Positions 24,721 through 33,945 are shown, counted from the stretch's first letter. The stretch is DNA of 51,227 nt from Fluviibacter sp964387485 (GCA_964387485.1 CAYLWV010000003.1:1-51227); one strand, 5' to 3'. A program made the numbers and translations. The notes: generated from the sequence alone by a model not told the origin.

Positions 24721-25650
24721 ATGGCTGTTCTGGTCCTTGCTGAACACGATAATAAGTCGCTGAAAGCGGCGTCCCTTAATACCATTGCGGCCGCGACTAA
24801 GTTGTCGGCCGATGTGGATGTGCTCGTCGCCGGCGAAGGCTGTGCGGAGATCGCCGCCAAGGTTGCCGCCCTGCAGGGTGTGAAACGCGTTCTGGTGGTC
24901 GACAACGCGGCCTACGGCGATCAGGCTGCTGAGCCGTTGGCGAAACTCGTGGTTGCGGTGGCTGCTAACTATAGCCATCTTCTTGCGCCCTCAAGCAGTT
25001 ATGGCAAAAACACGATGCCACGCGTCGCCGCGTTACTCGATGTGGCACAAATTTCCGACATTGTGGGTGTCGTGAGCGAAGATACCTTTGTTCGCCCCAT
25101 CTATGCGGGCAATGCACTGGCTACGGTCGTATCGTCGGATGCCAAGAAGGTCATTACCGTTCGTTCGACGGCTTTTGACCCGGTGACTGAAGGTGGCAGC
25201 GCTGCCGTTGAAAACGCGGCTGTGGCTGACAGCGGTAAAAAATCGGATCTGGTGGGCCGGGAGCTGACTAAGTCGGAACGTCCTGAACTTGGCGCAGCGA
25301 AGGTAGTCGTATCCGGTGGCCGTGGTTTGGGCAGTGGTGAAAACTTTAAATCGATCATGGAACCGCTGGCCGACAAACTGGGTGCCGCCATTGGTGCTTC
25401 TCGTGCGGCAGTTGATGCCGGCTTTGTCTCCAATGATTGCCAGGTCGGTCAAACGGGCAAGATTGTTGCGCCACAACTCTACATTGCTGTGGGTATGTCC
25501 GGTGCAATCCAGCATCTGGCCGGCATGAAAGATTCGAAGATCATTGTGGCCATCAATAAAGATCCGGATGCGCCGATCTTCCAGGTAGCCGATTACGGTT
25601 TGGTGGCCGACCTCTTTGAGGCCGTGCCGCAATTAACATCGTCACTGTAA
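24721..25650 (+). CDS. etfA: Electron transfer flavoprotein, alpha subunit
   Basis: 309 aa. The C-terminal FAD-binding domain is intact: VVSGGRGLGSGENF, GQTGKIVAPQLYIAVGMSGA and IVAINKDPDAPIFQVADYG. The N-terminal domain pairs with EtfB. An AGGAGAG site precedes the ATG. Carries electrons from the dehydrogenase encoded next to the ETF:ubiquinone oxidoreductase encoded after it, so the complete electron path is present in one operon. Confidence 0.96.
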   Translation: MAVLVLAEHDNKSLKAASLNTIAAATKLSADVDVLVAGEGCAEIAAKVAALQGVKRVLVVDNAAYGDQAAEPLAKLVVAVAANYSHLLAPSSSYGKNTMPRVAALLDVAQISDIVGVVSEDTFVRPIYAGNALATVVSSDAKKVITVRSTAFDPVTEGGSAAVENAAVADSGKKSDLVGRELTKSERPELGAAKVVVSGGRGLGSGENFKSIMEPLADKLGAAIGASRAAVDAGFVSNDCQVGQTGKIVAPQLYIAVGMSGAIQHLAGMKDSKIIVAINKDPDAPIFQVADYGLVADLFEAVPQLTSSL

Positions 25651-25696
25651 ACGACAACAACTGCATCATTCTTTTCAGGTATTACGGAGTTTTACG

Positions 25697-27502
25697 ATGA
25701 GTACTTATATTGCCCCCGTCCGCGACATGCAGTTTGTACTGAATGAACTGGCAGGTCTTGAGGCTGTAACCCTGTTGCCCGGTTATGAAGAAAGCTCGCC
25801 GGACCTGGTGGAAGCCATCATGGATGAGGCAGGCAAGTTCGCTTCGGAAGTGATTGATCCGATCAACCCGGTAGGCGACCGCCAGGGTTGTACCTGGAAA
25901 GATGGTGAAGTGACAGCCGCCGATGGCTACAAAGACGCCTACAAGCTTTTCGTAGAAACGGGCTGGAATGCCATGCCATGTTCAACCGAGTTCGGCGGCC
26001 AGGGGCTGCCGACGCTGGTTTCGACCGCCGTACAGGAAATGTGGAAGTCAGCCAGCATCTCTTTTGCGCTGTGTCCGATGCTGACGACAGGTGCCATTGA
26101 AGCGATTGCGCATCATGGCTCGGATGAACTCAAGAACACCTATCTGCCGAAAATGGTGGAAGGCGTCTGGACTGGTACGATGAACCTGACCGAACCGCAG
26201 GCCGGTTCGGATCTGAGTGCCGTGCGTTCCAAAGCCGTGCCGCAGGATGATGGTACTTATCGTATTACCGGCACCAAAATCTTCATCACCTGGGGTGAGC
26301 ACGATATGGCGGAGAACATCATCCACCTCGTGCTGGCACGCTTGCCGGATGCGCCTCCGGGGGTGAAGGGCATTTCCCTGTTCGTGGCGCCGAAGTATCT
26401 GGTGAATGCCGATGGCAGCCTCGGTGCACGCAACGACCTGGTCTGTGCCTCGATCGAACACAAGATGGGTATTCACGGTAGCGCGACGGCCGTCATGTCG
26501 TTCGGTGAAAATGATGGCGCGATCGGTTATCTGGTCGGCGAAGCCAATAAAGGCCTCGGCTACATGTTCACGATGATGAACCATGCCCGTCTGAACGTTG
26601 GCTTGGAAGGCGTTGGCGTTTCGGAGCGTGCCTATCAGCATGCGCTGGCATACGCCCGTGAACGTATTCAGGGCGCGCCGATTGGTGACAAGTCCGGTGT
26701 GGCCAAGCCGATCATCCATCACCCGGATGTGCGTCGCATGCTCATGGATATGAAGTCGCGTACCGAAGCGATGCGCGCGCTGGCCTACTGGGTTGCCGCT
26801 CAGATGGATCATGCGCACAACAATCCGGATGCCGCCAAGGCTAAGGAAGCGCAGGCGATGGTCGATTTCCTCACGCCGGTCGTGAAGGGCTGGTGTACCG
26901 AGAGCAGCGTCGAGATTACCTCGACCGGTATCCAGGTGCATGGCGGCATGGGTTTCATCGAAGAAACCGGTGCCTGCCAATATATGCGCGACTCGCGTAT
27001 CACCCCGATTTACGAGGGCACGACAGCGATTCAGGCCAACGACCTGGTGGGCCGTAAGCTGGCGAAGGACAAGGATGAAGCCGGGAAGACCGGTGTCGGC
27101 GCCGCCGCATTGGTTGCCAAGATCCAGGCGACGGTTGCCGAACTGAACCAAGATGCCAAGCTTGGCGATCTCGGCCAACAACTTGGTGCCGCACTGGCAC
27201 AGTTCGACGAGGCGACGCAATGGCTGCTCGCCAACTACGATAGCAATCCGCAAGCCGCACTGGCGGGCGCGGTACCGTATTTGTTCCTGACTGGCGTGGT
27301 CACTGGTGGCTGGTTGATGGCGCGTGCCGCACAGATTGCGCAACAACATCTGGATAGTGGCAGTGCCGACGACTTCTACAAGGCCAAGTTGGCGACCGCA
27401 CGTTATTTTGCCGCGCATCAGCTGCCGAAGGCCACCGCTTATGCGGCTGAGGTCACAGAAGGCAGCGCCTCGGTGCTGTCGCTTGAAGAATCCCTGTTCT
27501 AA
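25697..27502 (+). CDS. Long-form acyl-CoA dehydrogenase (DmdC/FadE5-like)
   Basis: 601 aa, longer than the usual 380-aa acyl-CoA dehydrogenase owing to extra N- and C-terminal domains (the acyl-CoA dehydrogenase C-terminal extension type). FAD and substrate motifs are present: MNLTEPQAGSDLSAVRSKA, KIFITWGEHD and the catalytic base E440 within PIYEGTTAIQANDL. Family members include 3-methylmercaptopropionyl-CoA dehydrogenases and broad acyl-CoA dehydrogenases, so the natural acyl group is uncertain. It converts acyl-CoA to trans-2-enoyl-CoA and hands electrons to EtfBA. Confidence 0.93.
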   Translation: MSTYIAPVRDMQFVLNELAGLEAVTLLPGYEESSPDLVEAIMDEAGKFASEVIDPINPVGDRQGCTWKDGEVTAADGYKDAYKLFVETGWNAMPCSTEFGGQGLPTLVSTAVQEMWKSASISFALCPMLTTGAIEAIAHHGSDELKNTYLPKMVEGVWTGTMNLTEPQAGSDLSAVRSKAVPQDDGTYRITGTKIFITWGEHDMAENIIHLVLARLPDAPPGVKGISLFVAPKYLVNADGSLGARNDLVCASIEHKMGIHGSATAVMSFGENDGAIGYLVGEANKGLGYMFTMMNHARLNVGLEGVGVSERAYQHALAYARERIQGAPIGDKSGVAKPIIHHPDVRRMLMDMKSRTEAMRALAYWVAAQMDHAHNNPDAAKAKEAQAMVDFLTPVVKGWCTESSVEITSTGIQVHGGMGFIEETGACQYMRDSRITPIYEGTTAIQANDLVGRKLAKDKDEAGKTGVGAAALVAKIQATVAELNQDAKLGDLGQQLGAALAQFDEATQWLLANYDSNPQAALAGAVPYLFLTGVVTGGWLMARAAQIAQQHLDSGSADDFYKAKLATARYFAAHQLPKATAYAAEVTEGSASVLSLEESLF

Positions 27503-27513
27503 GGAATCGCTCT

Positions 27514-29163
27514 ATGCGTACTGATCGCGAATCGATGGAGTATGACGTCGTTATCGTCGGCGCCGGTCCGTCCGGCCTGACGGCGGCGATTCGTCTGAAG
27601 CAGCGTGCCGCCGAAAGCGGTCGCGACATCAGTGTTTGCCTGATCGAGAAGGGTTCGGAAGTCGGTGCTCATATCCTGTCGGGCGCCGTGATTGAACCGC
27701 GTGTCCTCAATGAACTGTTGCCGGAATGGCGTGACATGGGTGCGCCGTTGCTGACCGAAGCGAAGGACGATGAGTTCCTGCTGCTCTCAGAAACAGGGGC
27801 GCGCAAACTACCCACGCCGCCACAGATGCATAACGAAGGCAATTACATTGTCAGCCTCGGCAAGGTTTGCCGCTGGCTCGGCGAACAGGCCGAAGCTCTG
27901 GGTGTGGAAATCTATCCAGGTTTTGCGGCGGCCGAAGTGCTTTACAACGACGATGGTTCAGTCAAAGGCGTAGCCACCGGCGACATGGGCGTCGGTAAGG
28001 ACGGTGAGCAAACTGGTAACTACCAGCCCGGCATGGAATTGCACGCCAAGCAGACGATCTTCGCCGAAGGCTGCCGTGGTTCCCTGACCAAGGAGCTGTT
28101 CAAGAGGTTCAACCTGCGTGACGGTGTTGATCCGCAAACCTACGGGATTGGTATCAAAGAGCTGTGGGAAGTGCCCCCCGAGCAGCACAAACCGGGCCTG
28201 ATTATCCATACGGCGGGTTGGCCGTTGCCGTCGGACACCTATGGTGGATCGTTCCTTTACCACCTGGAAGACAACATGGTGGCCGTTGGTTTTGTGGTCG
28301 GTCTCGATTACAAGAACCCCTGGTTGTCGCCGTACGAAGAATTCCAGCGCTATAAGACGCACCCTACGATCCGCAAGCACCTGGAAGGTGGCCGTCGCAT
28401 CTCGTATGGCGCCCGCGCGCTCTCCGAAGGCGGATTCCAGTCGCTGCCCAAACTGACGTTCCCGGGTGGCTTACTGGTGGGCGATACAGCCGGTTTCCTG
28501 AATGTGCCCAAGATCAAGGGTACGCACATGGCCATGCAGTCGGCCATGGTGGCGGCCGATGCCGTGTTTGATCTGCTCGGCGTTGACGCAAACTCGGAAA
28601 ACCCGCAGAACGAAGCGATGGCTTATCCCGAAGCGCTCAAGAAAACCTGGTTGTGGGACGAGCTTCACAGTGTTCGCAACATTCGGCCCGCTTTCAAGTG
28701 GGGGCTGTGGGGTGGTCTCGCTTACGGTGCCATCGACACCTATCTGTTCCGTGGCAAAGCGCCATGGACCATGCGTCATCATGCAGACCACGATCAGCTA
28801 CAGCCGAAGACGCAAGCCAAACAGATCAATTATCCGAAGCCGGATGGCGTATTGACCTTCGACCGCTTGTCCTCGGTGTTCTTGTCGAGCACCAACCATG
28901 AGGAAAACCAGCGTTGCCATCTGCAGTTGCAGAACGCGGAGGTGGCGATGAGCGTTAATTTTGCGCGCTATGGTTCACCAGAAACGCGTTATTGCCCGGC
29001 CAGTGTATATGAAATCGTCGGCGAAGAAGCGGGAACGCCGAAACTGCAGATTAACGCGCAGAACTGTCTGCATTGCAAAACCTGCGACATCAAGGATCCG
29101 ACCCAGAACATTAACTGGACGGTGCCCGAAGGTGGCGGTGGCCCGAATTATTCAACCATGTAA
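27514..29163 (+). CDS. Electron transfer flavoprotein-ubiquinone oxidoreductase
   Basis: 549 aa. The N-terminal FAD motif is VVIVGAGPSGLTAAI (about residues 12-26). The middle part has SGAVIEPRVLNELLPEW and EGCRGSLTKELF, and the C-terminus carries the 4Fe-4S ligands in NCLHCKTCDIKDP, ending in GGGGPNYSTM as in mitochondrial and bacterial ETF-QO. The enzyme is membrane-associated and reduces ubiquinone with electrons from EtfBA. It is 11 bases downstream of the dehydrogenase gene with AAGGAA before the ATG. Confidence 0.96.
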   Translation: MRTDRESMEYDVVIVGAGPSGLTAAIRLKQRAAESGRDISVCLIEKGSEVGAHILSGAVIEPRVLNELLPEWRDMGAPLLTEAKDDEFLLLSETGARKLPTPPQMHNEGNYIVSLGKVCRWLGEQAEALGVEIYPGFAAAEVLYNDDGSVKGVATGDMGVGKDGEQTGNYQPGMELHAKQTIFAEGCRGSLTKELFKRFNLRDGVDPQTYGIGIKELWEVPPEQHKPGLIIHTAGWPLPSDTYGGSFLYHLEDNMVAVGFVVGLDYKNPWLSPYEEFQRYKTHPTIRKHLEGGRRISYGARALSEGGFQSLPKLTFPGGLLVGDTAGFLNVPKIKGTHMAMQSAMVAADAVFDLLGVDANSENPQNEAMAYPEALKKTWLWDELHSVRNIRPAFKWGLWGGLAYGAIDTYLFRGKAPWTMRHHADHDQLQPKTQAKQINYPKPDGVLTFDRLSSVFLSSTNHEENQRCHLQLQNAEVAMSVNFARYGSPETRYCPASVYEIVGEEAGTPKLQINAQNCLHCKTCDIKDPTQNINWTVPEGGGGPNYSTM

Positions 29164-29184
29164 TACGGAAATAAGCGAAAGATT

Positions 29185-29610
29185 ATGAGCACAGAACTCG
29201 GTTTTACGATTGATCAGATGGAAGTTGGCATGACGCGTAGTTATGCCAAAACGATCACCGAAACAGACATCATCATGTTTGCCGCCGCCTCGGGCGATAT
29301 CAATCCTGTCCACTTGAATCAGGAATATGCCGAAAAGACCATGTTCGGTGGGCGCATTGCTCACGGCATCCTATCGGCTGGCCTGGTGTCTGCCTGTATT
29401 GCCAACAAGCTACCGGGTGCAGGAACAATTTATCTCGGACAGACCTTGAAGTTCAAGGCGCCGGTTCGCCCCGGCGACACCGTTACTGCGATCGTTACTG
29501 TGAAGTCACTTGATCCGGAAAAAAACCGTGTCGTGCTTGATACGGTGTGTCAGGTCGCCGGCAAAACAGTTCTAGAAGGCGAAGCCACCGTTTTAGCACC
29601 AAAACAGTAA
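29185..29610 (+). CDS. phaJ: (R)-specific enoyl-CoA hydratase (MaoC/PhaJ-like)
   Basis: 141 aa, single hotdog domain. The hydratase-2 motif is complete: ASGDINPVHLNQEYA with catalytic D38 and H43, then FGGRIAHGILSAGL. PhaJ-type enzymes turn trans-2-enoyl-CoA into (R)-3-hydroxyacyl-CoA, which is the monomer for polyhydroxyalkanoate rather than the (S)-isomer of classical beta-oxidation. In this operon it could take the product of the dehydrogenase. No PHA synthase is in the window, so that route is inferred. Confidence 0.85.
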   Translation: MSTELGFTIDQMEVGMTRSYAKTITETDIIMFAAASGDINPVHLNQEYAEKTMFGGRIAHGILSAGLVSACIANKLPGAGTIYLGQTLKFKAPVRPGDTVTAIVTVKSLDPEKNRVVLDTVCQVAGKTVLEGEATVLAPKQ

Positions 29611-29642
29611 GACAAGTAGTTACAAAACCAAAGGAGAGAGAA

Positions 29643-29957
29643 GTGTCAGATAAAGCTCTGTACGAAAAGATTCGCAAGAATCCAAAATTCGCACAGCTCT
29701 GTCAGGAGCGGGGTCGTTTTTCCCTGATTCTGTCATTGATTGTGCTGGTTCCCTATTACACCTTCATGATGACGGTGGCCTTTAATCCGGCGTTTTTCGC
29801 TGAACATTTCGGTGACAGTGCGATCCTCACGATCGGCTGGCCAATCGGTGCCGTTATCATTATCGGGTCCTGGCTGCTGACGGGTGTTTACATCCGTCGT
29901 GCTAACGGTGCCTTTGAAGATCTGAATGAAGAGATTATCGCGGAGGCCCGCAAATGA
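29643..29957 (+). CDS. DUF485 membrane protein (YjcH-like)
   Basis: 104 aa from GTG 29643, preceded by AAGGAGAGAG. Two membrane helices (FSLILSLIVLVPYYTFMM and IGWPIGAVIIIGSWLLTGVY) with a conserved cytoplasmic N-terminus (IRKNPKFAQLCQERGRFS). In E. coli the homologue yjcH lies between acs and actP. Here it overlaps the symporter by 4 bases (ATGA), so it is very likely an accessory subunit or assembly partner of the symporter; mechanism unknown. Confidence 0.9.
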   Translation: MSDKALYEKIRKNPKFAQLCQERGRFSLILSLIVLVPYYTFMMTVAFNPAFFAEHFGDSAILTIGWPIGAVIIIGSWLLTGVYIRRANGAFEDLNEEIIAEARK

Positions 29958-31633
29958 GTCTGGCAAAACACCTTAAATCAATCGGCTTTGCTGCACTCGC
30001 ATTGTTGCCATCGCTTGTTCTGGCTGCAGCCGCGAGTGACGGCCCTGTCGAGAAGCAACCGGTGAATGTGTCGGCGATCGCCATGTTTGTCGTCTTTGTG
30101 CTGCTGACACTGGGCATTACCTACTGGGCTGCTTCGCGCACCAAGTCGACCGCTGATTTCTATACAGCGGGCGGCGGTATCAGTGGCTTCCAGAATGGCT
30201 TGGCTATTGCTGGTGACTATATGTCAGCTGCAACTCTGCTGGGTTTGTCTAGCCTGATTTACGCGCGTGGATTTGATGGTTTTATCTATACCATCAGCTT
30301 CTTTGTGGGCTGGCCGATCATTCTGTTTATTCTGGCAGAGCGTTTGCGTAACCTCGGCAAGTTCACTTTTGCTGATATCGCCTCGTTCCGTTTGGATCAG
30401 ACCAAAATCCGTACTTTTGCAGCCTTTGGTTCGTTGACGGTCGTGTTCTTCTATCTGATCGTTCAGATGGTCGGTGCGGGTCAGCTGATTCAACTGCTAT
30501 TCGGTCTGGAATATAACTTTGCCGTTGTTCTGGTGGGCGTGCTGATGATTGTCTATGTGACCTTCGGTGGCATGGTTGCTACGACCTGGGTACAGATCAT
30601 CAAAGCCTGTTTGCTGCTCTTTGGCGGCACCGTACTGATGCTGCTGACGTTCAATTACTTTGGCTTTTCGTTTGACAATCTGTTTGCCAAGGCGGTTGAG
30701 TCGAGCAAGCTGGGCACCAAGCTGATGGAGCCAGGTAAGCTGCTGGCCGATCCTGTTTCGGCGGTATCACTGTCGCTGGGTCTGCTGTTTGGTACTGCTG
30801 CCCTACCGCACATCCTGATGCGCTTCTTCACTGTGCCGAATGCCAAAGAAGCACGTAAGTCGGTGTTTGTCGCAACAGGCTTTATTGGGTTCTTCTTCCT
30901 CGTTGTGGTTGTGCTGGGTATTGGCGCTATCACGATCGTGGGTACCGATCCCCAGTTCTTTGAAAATGGCGTTGTCGGTGGCAAGCTGATCGGCGGTAGC
31001 AACATGCCGGTCATGCATCTGGCCAAAGCGGTTGGCGGTGACGTGTTCCTGGGCTTCTTGTCGGCCGTTGCTTTTGCAACGATTCTGGCGGTGGTCTCAG
31101 GCCTGGCACTGGCTGGTGCATCGGCGATTTCGCATGATATTTACGCCCGTGTGATCAAGAAGGGTACGGCAACCGGCGAGCAGGAAATGCGCGTTGGCAA
31201 GTACGCTTCGGTGTTCATTGGCTTCGTTGCAGTTGTCCTGGGTATCCTGTTCAAGGATCAGAACGTTGCCTTCCTGGTGGCCTTGGCCTTCGGTGTCGCA
31301 GCTTCGGTGAACTTCCCGGTACTGATTCTGTCGATGTACTGGAAGGGGCTGACGACTCGCGGTGCACTGATCGGCGGTATCGTTGGTCTGATCACCGCAG
31401 TGGGTCTGGTGATTCTGTCGCCAGCAGTCTGGGTGAAGGTGATTGGCAATGCTACGCCGGTATTCCCATATGACCACCCTGCGTTGTTCTCGATGACGGC
31501 TGCATTCCTGGCGACTTGGTTCTTCTCTGTCACCGATAAGAGTGCACGTGCCAAAGCCGAGATTGCTGCATTTGATGATCAGTATGTCCGTGCTCAAACC
31601 GGTATCGGTGCGGCCCAGGCCAGCGATCACTAA
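29954..31633 (+). CDS. actP: Cation/acetate-type symporter
   Basis: 559 aa, sodium:solute symporter family. An N-terminal signal-like segment (ALLPSLVLAAAASDG) precedes about 13 membrane helices. The segments TADFYTAGGGISGFQNG, GDYMSAATLLG and TFADIASFRLDQ are typical of ActP. It imports acetate or related short-chain acids with sodium or protons. Together with the synthetase and oxidation genes upstream it gives uptake plus activation of an organic acid; acetate, propionate or a similar acid are candidates. Confidence 0.9.
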   Translation: MSLAKHLKSIGFAALALLPSLVLAAAASDGPVEKQPVNVSAIAMFVVFVLLTLGITYWAASRTKSTADFYTAGGGISGFQNGLAIAGDYMSAATLLGLSSLIYARGFDGFIYTISFFVGWPIILFILAERLRNLGKFTFADIASFRLDQTKIRTFAAFGSLTVVFFYLIVQMVGAGQLIQLLFGLEYNFAVVLVGVLMIVYVTFGGMVATTWVQIIKACLLLFGGTVLMLLTFNYFGFSFDNLFAKAVESSKLGTKLMEPGKLLADPVSAVSLSLGLLFGTAALPHILMRFFTVPNAKEARKSVFVATGFIGFFFLVVVVLGIGAITIVGTDPQFFENGVVGGKLIGGSNMPVMHLAKAVGGDVFLGFLSAVAFATILAVVSGLALAGASAISHDIYARVIKKGTATGEQEMRVGKYASVFIGFVAVVLGILFKDQNVAFLVALAFGVAASVNFPVLILSMYWKGLTTRGALIGGIVGLITAVGLVILSPAVWVKVIGNATPVFPYDHPALFSMTAAFLATWFFSVTDKSARAKAEIAAFDDQYVRAQTGIGAAQASDH

Positions 31634-31667
31634 GATTTAACCGTGTAGTACCTCCTTGTAGTAATTT

Positions 31668-31690
31668 AAGGGGCCGTAAGGCCCCTTTTT
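31668..31690 (+). terminator. Rho-independent terminator after actP
   Basis: Stem GGGGCC (31670-31675) / GGCCCC (31680-31685) with a 4-base loop, flanked by AA and followed by TTTTT (31686-31690). It lies between the actP stop (31633) and the scpB-like start (31707), so the last two acyl-CoA genes may be a separate or read-through unit. Confidence 0.88.
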
Positions 31691-31706
31691 CTTCCTGTGT
31701 CTTCTT

Positions 31707-32486
31707 ATGAAACTTATTGAAACTAGTCAGCTTGGACAGATCGGCATCCTGACGCTGAAAAACACCGAACGTCTTAATGTCATGGGTAATGCGCTGGTCA
31801 ATCAATTGATTGACGGCCTGAATGCGTTTGCAGCGAATGGCATGCGCGCGGTGATCCTGAACACGCTGCCTGGGGTTAAAGTTTGGTCTGCCGGTTACGA
31901 TGTGAATGAATTACCGCCGCATGGCCAGGACCCATTGGAGTGCCACGAACCTTTGCGCCGTGCGGTAAAGGCCATGCAGACCTGTCCGCTGCCGATTATC
32001 GTCGCAGTGGAGGGCAGTGTCTGGGGTGGCGCTAATGAACTCGTGATGTCTGGTGATATCGTTGTGGCCGCATCAGGCACCACCTTTGCACTCACGCCAA
32101 GTCGATTGGGTGTGCCCTACAACCCTTCCGGCATCATGACCTTTATGAATGCGATGCCGTTGCATGTGCTCAAGGAAATGTTTTACCGGGCCATACCGGT
32201 CAAGGCTGAGCGTTTAGAGGCCTATGGCGTGATTAACCATGTGGTGGCTTCTGAGTCATTGGCAGACTTTGTGATTCAGATTGCGGGTGAAATTGCACTG
32301 ACGTCGCCACTCTCGAATCGGGTGTTCAAGGAGCAGGTGACGTCGATTAATAGCGCCATTCCATTGACGTCCAATGAATTCGAGCAGATTGAAGCGAGTC
32401 GTCGTATCGTTTATAACAGCGAGGATTATTTAGAAGGCGTCACGGCGATCAAAGAGAAAAGGTCACCTATCTTTCAGGGGAAATAA
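31707..32486 (+). CDS. scpB: Methylmalonyl-CoA decarboxylase (ScpB-like, crotonase fold)
   Basis: 259 aa, aligned by eye with E. coli ScpB/YgfG over the whole length. VEGSVWGGANE carries the equivalents of G110 and E113, and LGVPYNPSGI carries the Tyr140 equivalent. The residue matching His66 is tyrosine (SAGYDVNELP, Y64); in the E. coli structure this position is thought to act through its backbone NH, so activity need not be lost. Family role: methylmalonyl-CoA to propionyl-CoA and CO2. No mutase or CoA transferase partner is present in the window. It follows the terminator and precedes a MaoC gene by 2 bases. Confidence 0.82.
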   Translation: MKLIETSQLGQIGILTLKNTERLNVMGNALVNQLIDGLNAFAANGMRAVILNTLPGVKVWSAGYDVNELPPHGQDPLECHEPLRRAVKAMQTCPLPIIVAVEGSVWGGANELVMSGDIVVAASGTTFALTPSRLGVPYNPSGIMTFMNAMPLHVLKEMFYRAIPVKAERLEAYGVINHVVASESLADFVIQIAGEIALTSPLSNRVFKEQVTSINSAIPLTSNEFEQIEASRRIVYNSEDYLEGVTAIKEKRSPIFQGK

Positions 32487-32488
32487 CT

Positions 32489-32944
32489 ATGAGAAACCGT
32501 CATTTAAGTCTGAAGTCACTTGATGAACTGGTTGTTGGTGAAATCTTCGAGACGCCGGGGTACACCCTGTCTCAGGGAGACATCGTCCAGTTTGCCTTTA
32601 ATTTTGATCCGCAACCGTTCCACATTGACGAGGTGGCCGCTCAACAATCCATTTTTGGCGGCATTATTGCGAGCGGATTTCATTCTATTGCCATTTGCTT
32701 CCGCCTGTTTATTCAATGTGGCATCTTCACGGAGTCCAGCCTTGGCGGCACCGGCCTGGATGAAGTGCGCTGGTTTGCACCGGTGCGTGCCGGCGACACG
32801 CTCAGGGCAGAGGTCGAGGTCATTAAACTTGTACCATCAACCTCTAAGCAGGATCGTGGCGTTGCTGTTTTGCAATATCGTGGATACAACCAGCGCAAAG
32901 AATTGGTAGTCAGCTTCTACGGTAATCATTATCTGTTGCGATAA
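32489..32944 (+). CDS. MaoC-like hydratase/dehydratase
   Basis: 151 aa, hotdog fold. FNFDPQPFHIDEVAAQ with D40 and H45 matches the hydratase-2 catalytic motif, followed by FGGIIASGFHS. Distinct from the PhaJ-like gene upstream and more like stand-alone MaoC dehydratases for branched or unusual enoyl-CoAs. It is coupled to the scpB-like gene with a 2-base gap. Substrate unknown. Confidence 0.8.
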   Translation: MRNRHLSLKSLDELVVGEIFETPGYTLSQGDIVQFAFNFDPQPFHIDEVAAQQSIFGGIIASGFHSIAICFRLFIQCGIFTESSLGGTGLDEVRWFAPVRAGDTLRAEVEVIKLVPSTSKQDRGVAVLQYRGYNQRKELVVSFYGNHYLLR

Positions 32945-32964
32945 ACGCGACACCGTGCAGATAG

Positions 32965-33588
32965 TCAGAGACTAGGCTCGGATTTTCGTTTAAGACAAAG
33001 GGCTAACTCGTGCCAGCCTGAAGGATGGGCGACGATGGTTGGTTTTTGATCCGGCCACTGCCAGTGCTGGCTGTTAAATAGCGCATGCATGGCGTTAATG
33101 TCGCAATGGAACGGCGGGCCCTGCTTTAGCCCTTCGCGCGCACCGGGTCGCTCGACTTGCATGAACAAGATAAACAGGGAACCGCCCGGCCGTATCCAGC
33201 GGGCCAGTTGTTCGGCATAGGTCACCCAGTAATCAGGGTCGAGTGCGCAAAGGCAGGTCTGTTCGTAGACGGCATCGAAGGGCTGATCCGGTACGTACGT
33301 CAGCACATCGGCTTCAATAACCGCCGCGTGAAGGCCCTGTTTCGCCAGAAGCGCCTCAGTCTCTTTGACGGCCCCCTGGGTGTAATCGATACCAACCACG
33401 TCAAAACCTTGTTTGGCGAGCTCGACAACCTCCCATCCTTTGCCGCAACCTGGAACCGCTATACGGCAGGTTTGCAGGGCATTGCTGTGGATCCATTCTA
33501 GCAGTTGTGGGCTTGGCGCACCCCGATCCCAAGGCGTGCGGCCCTGATCAAAATGTTCTTGCCAAAAATTTGGGGTAATGACGCTCAT
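32965..33588 (-). CDS. TPMT-family SAM-dependent methyltransferase
   Basis: 207 aa. HFDQGRTPWDRGAPSPQL at the N-terminus and AVPGCGKGWEVVELAKQGFD (SAM motif I) are typical of the thiopurine/thiol methyltransferase family, as is YEQTCLCALDP. Bacterial members methylate thiols, selenium or tellurium compounds, or volatile sulfur substrates; the target here is unknown. It is a single gene convergent with the MaoC gene. Confidence 0.87.
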   Translation of the reverse strand: MSVITPNFWQEHFDQGRTPWDRGAPSPQLLEWIHSNALQTCRIAVPGCGKGWEVVELAKQGFDVVGIDYTQGAVKETEALLAKQGLHAAVIEADVLTYVPDQPFDAVYEQTCLCALDPDYWVTYAEQLARWIRPGGSLFILFMQVERPGAREGLKQGPPFHCDINAMHALFNSQHWQWPDQKPTIVAHPSGWHELALCLKRKSEPSL

Positions 33589-33756
33589 GATTCTTTACTC
33601 GGTGACAACGGTAGTGATTTTATGTGAATACACAAGTGGTTACATCAATAAGGATTTGTTGATCTGGCGCAAGAAATTACGCATTGCAGCAACGGTTTCT
33701 TAATGGGTAAGCGTGCATAATCACAAAAAGAAGTCCGCATGATTGAGGAGTTAATC

Positions 33757-33933
33757 ATGATCTACCGAATTGAAGTGGCTGAATTTCAAACCCATAACTG
33801 GGTGAATCTTGGTTTGGTTGAACAAACGATCGAGCAGTTGCGCATGTATCTGTGTGTCGTTAGAAGAATGTATCCTGGTTCTCATGTGCGTGCGATTGAC
33901 CCTGCGACTAAAGCCACGGTAGCAGAGACATAA
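33757..33933 (+). CDS. Small hypothetical protein, 58 aa
   Basis: Not recognised. The ATG at 33757 is supported by GAGGAG (33745-33750) with 6-base spacing. The protein MIYRIEVAEFQTHNWVNLGL ... is short, mixed charged and aromatic, with no signal peptide or membrane segment. A CATAAT sequence at 33716-33721 could be a -10 element but has no good -35 partner. It lies alone between two minus-strand genes and ends 12 bases from gabD. Confidence 0.55.
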   Translation: MIYRIEVAEFQTHNWVNLGLVEQTIEQLRMYLCVVRRMYPGSHVRAIDPATKATVAET

Positions 33934-33945
33934 ACGGTATGGGAC

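Noticed and set aside
26048..27418. 456-aa minus-strand open frame
   Set aside because: Antisense shadow of the acyl-CoA dehydrogenase gene; high GC at third positions creates long reverse frames.
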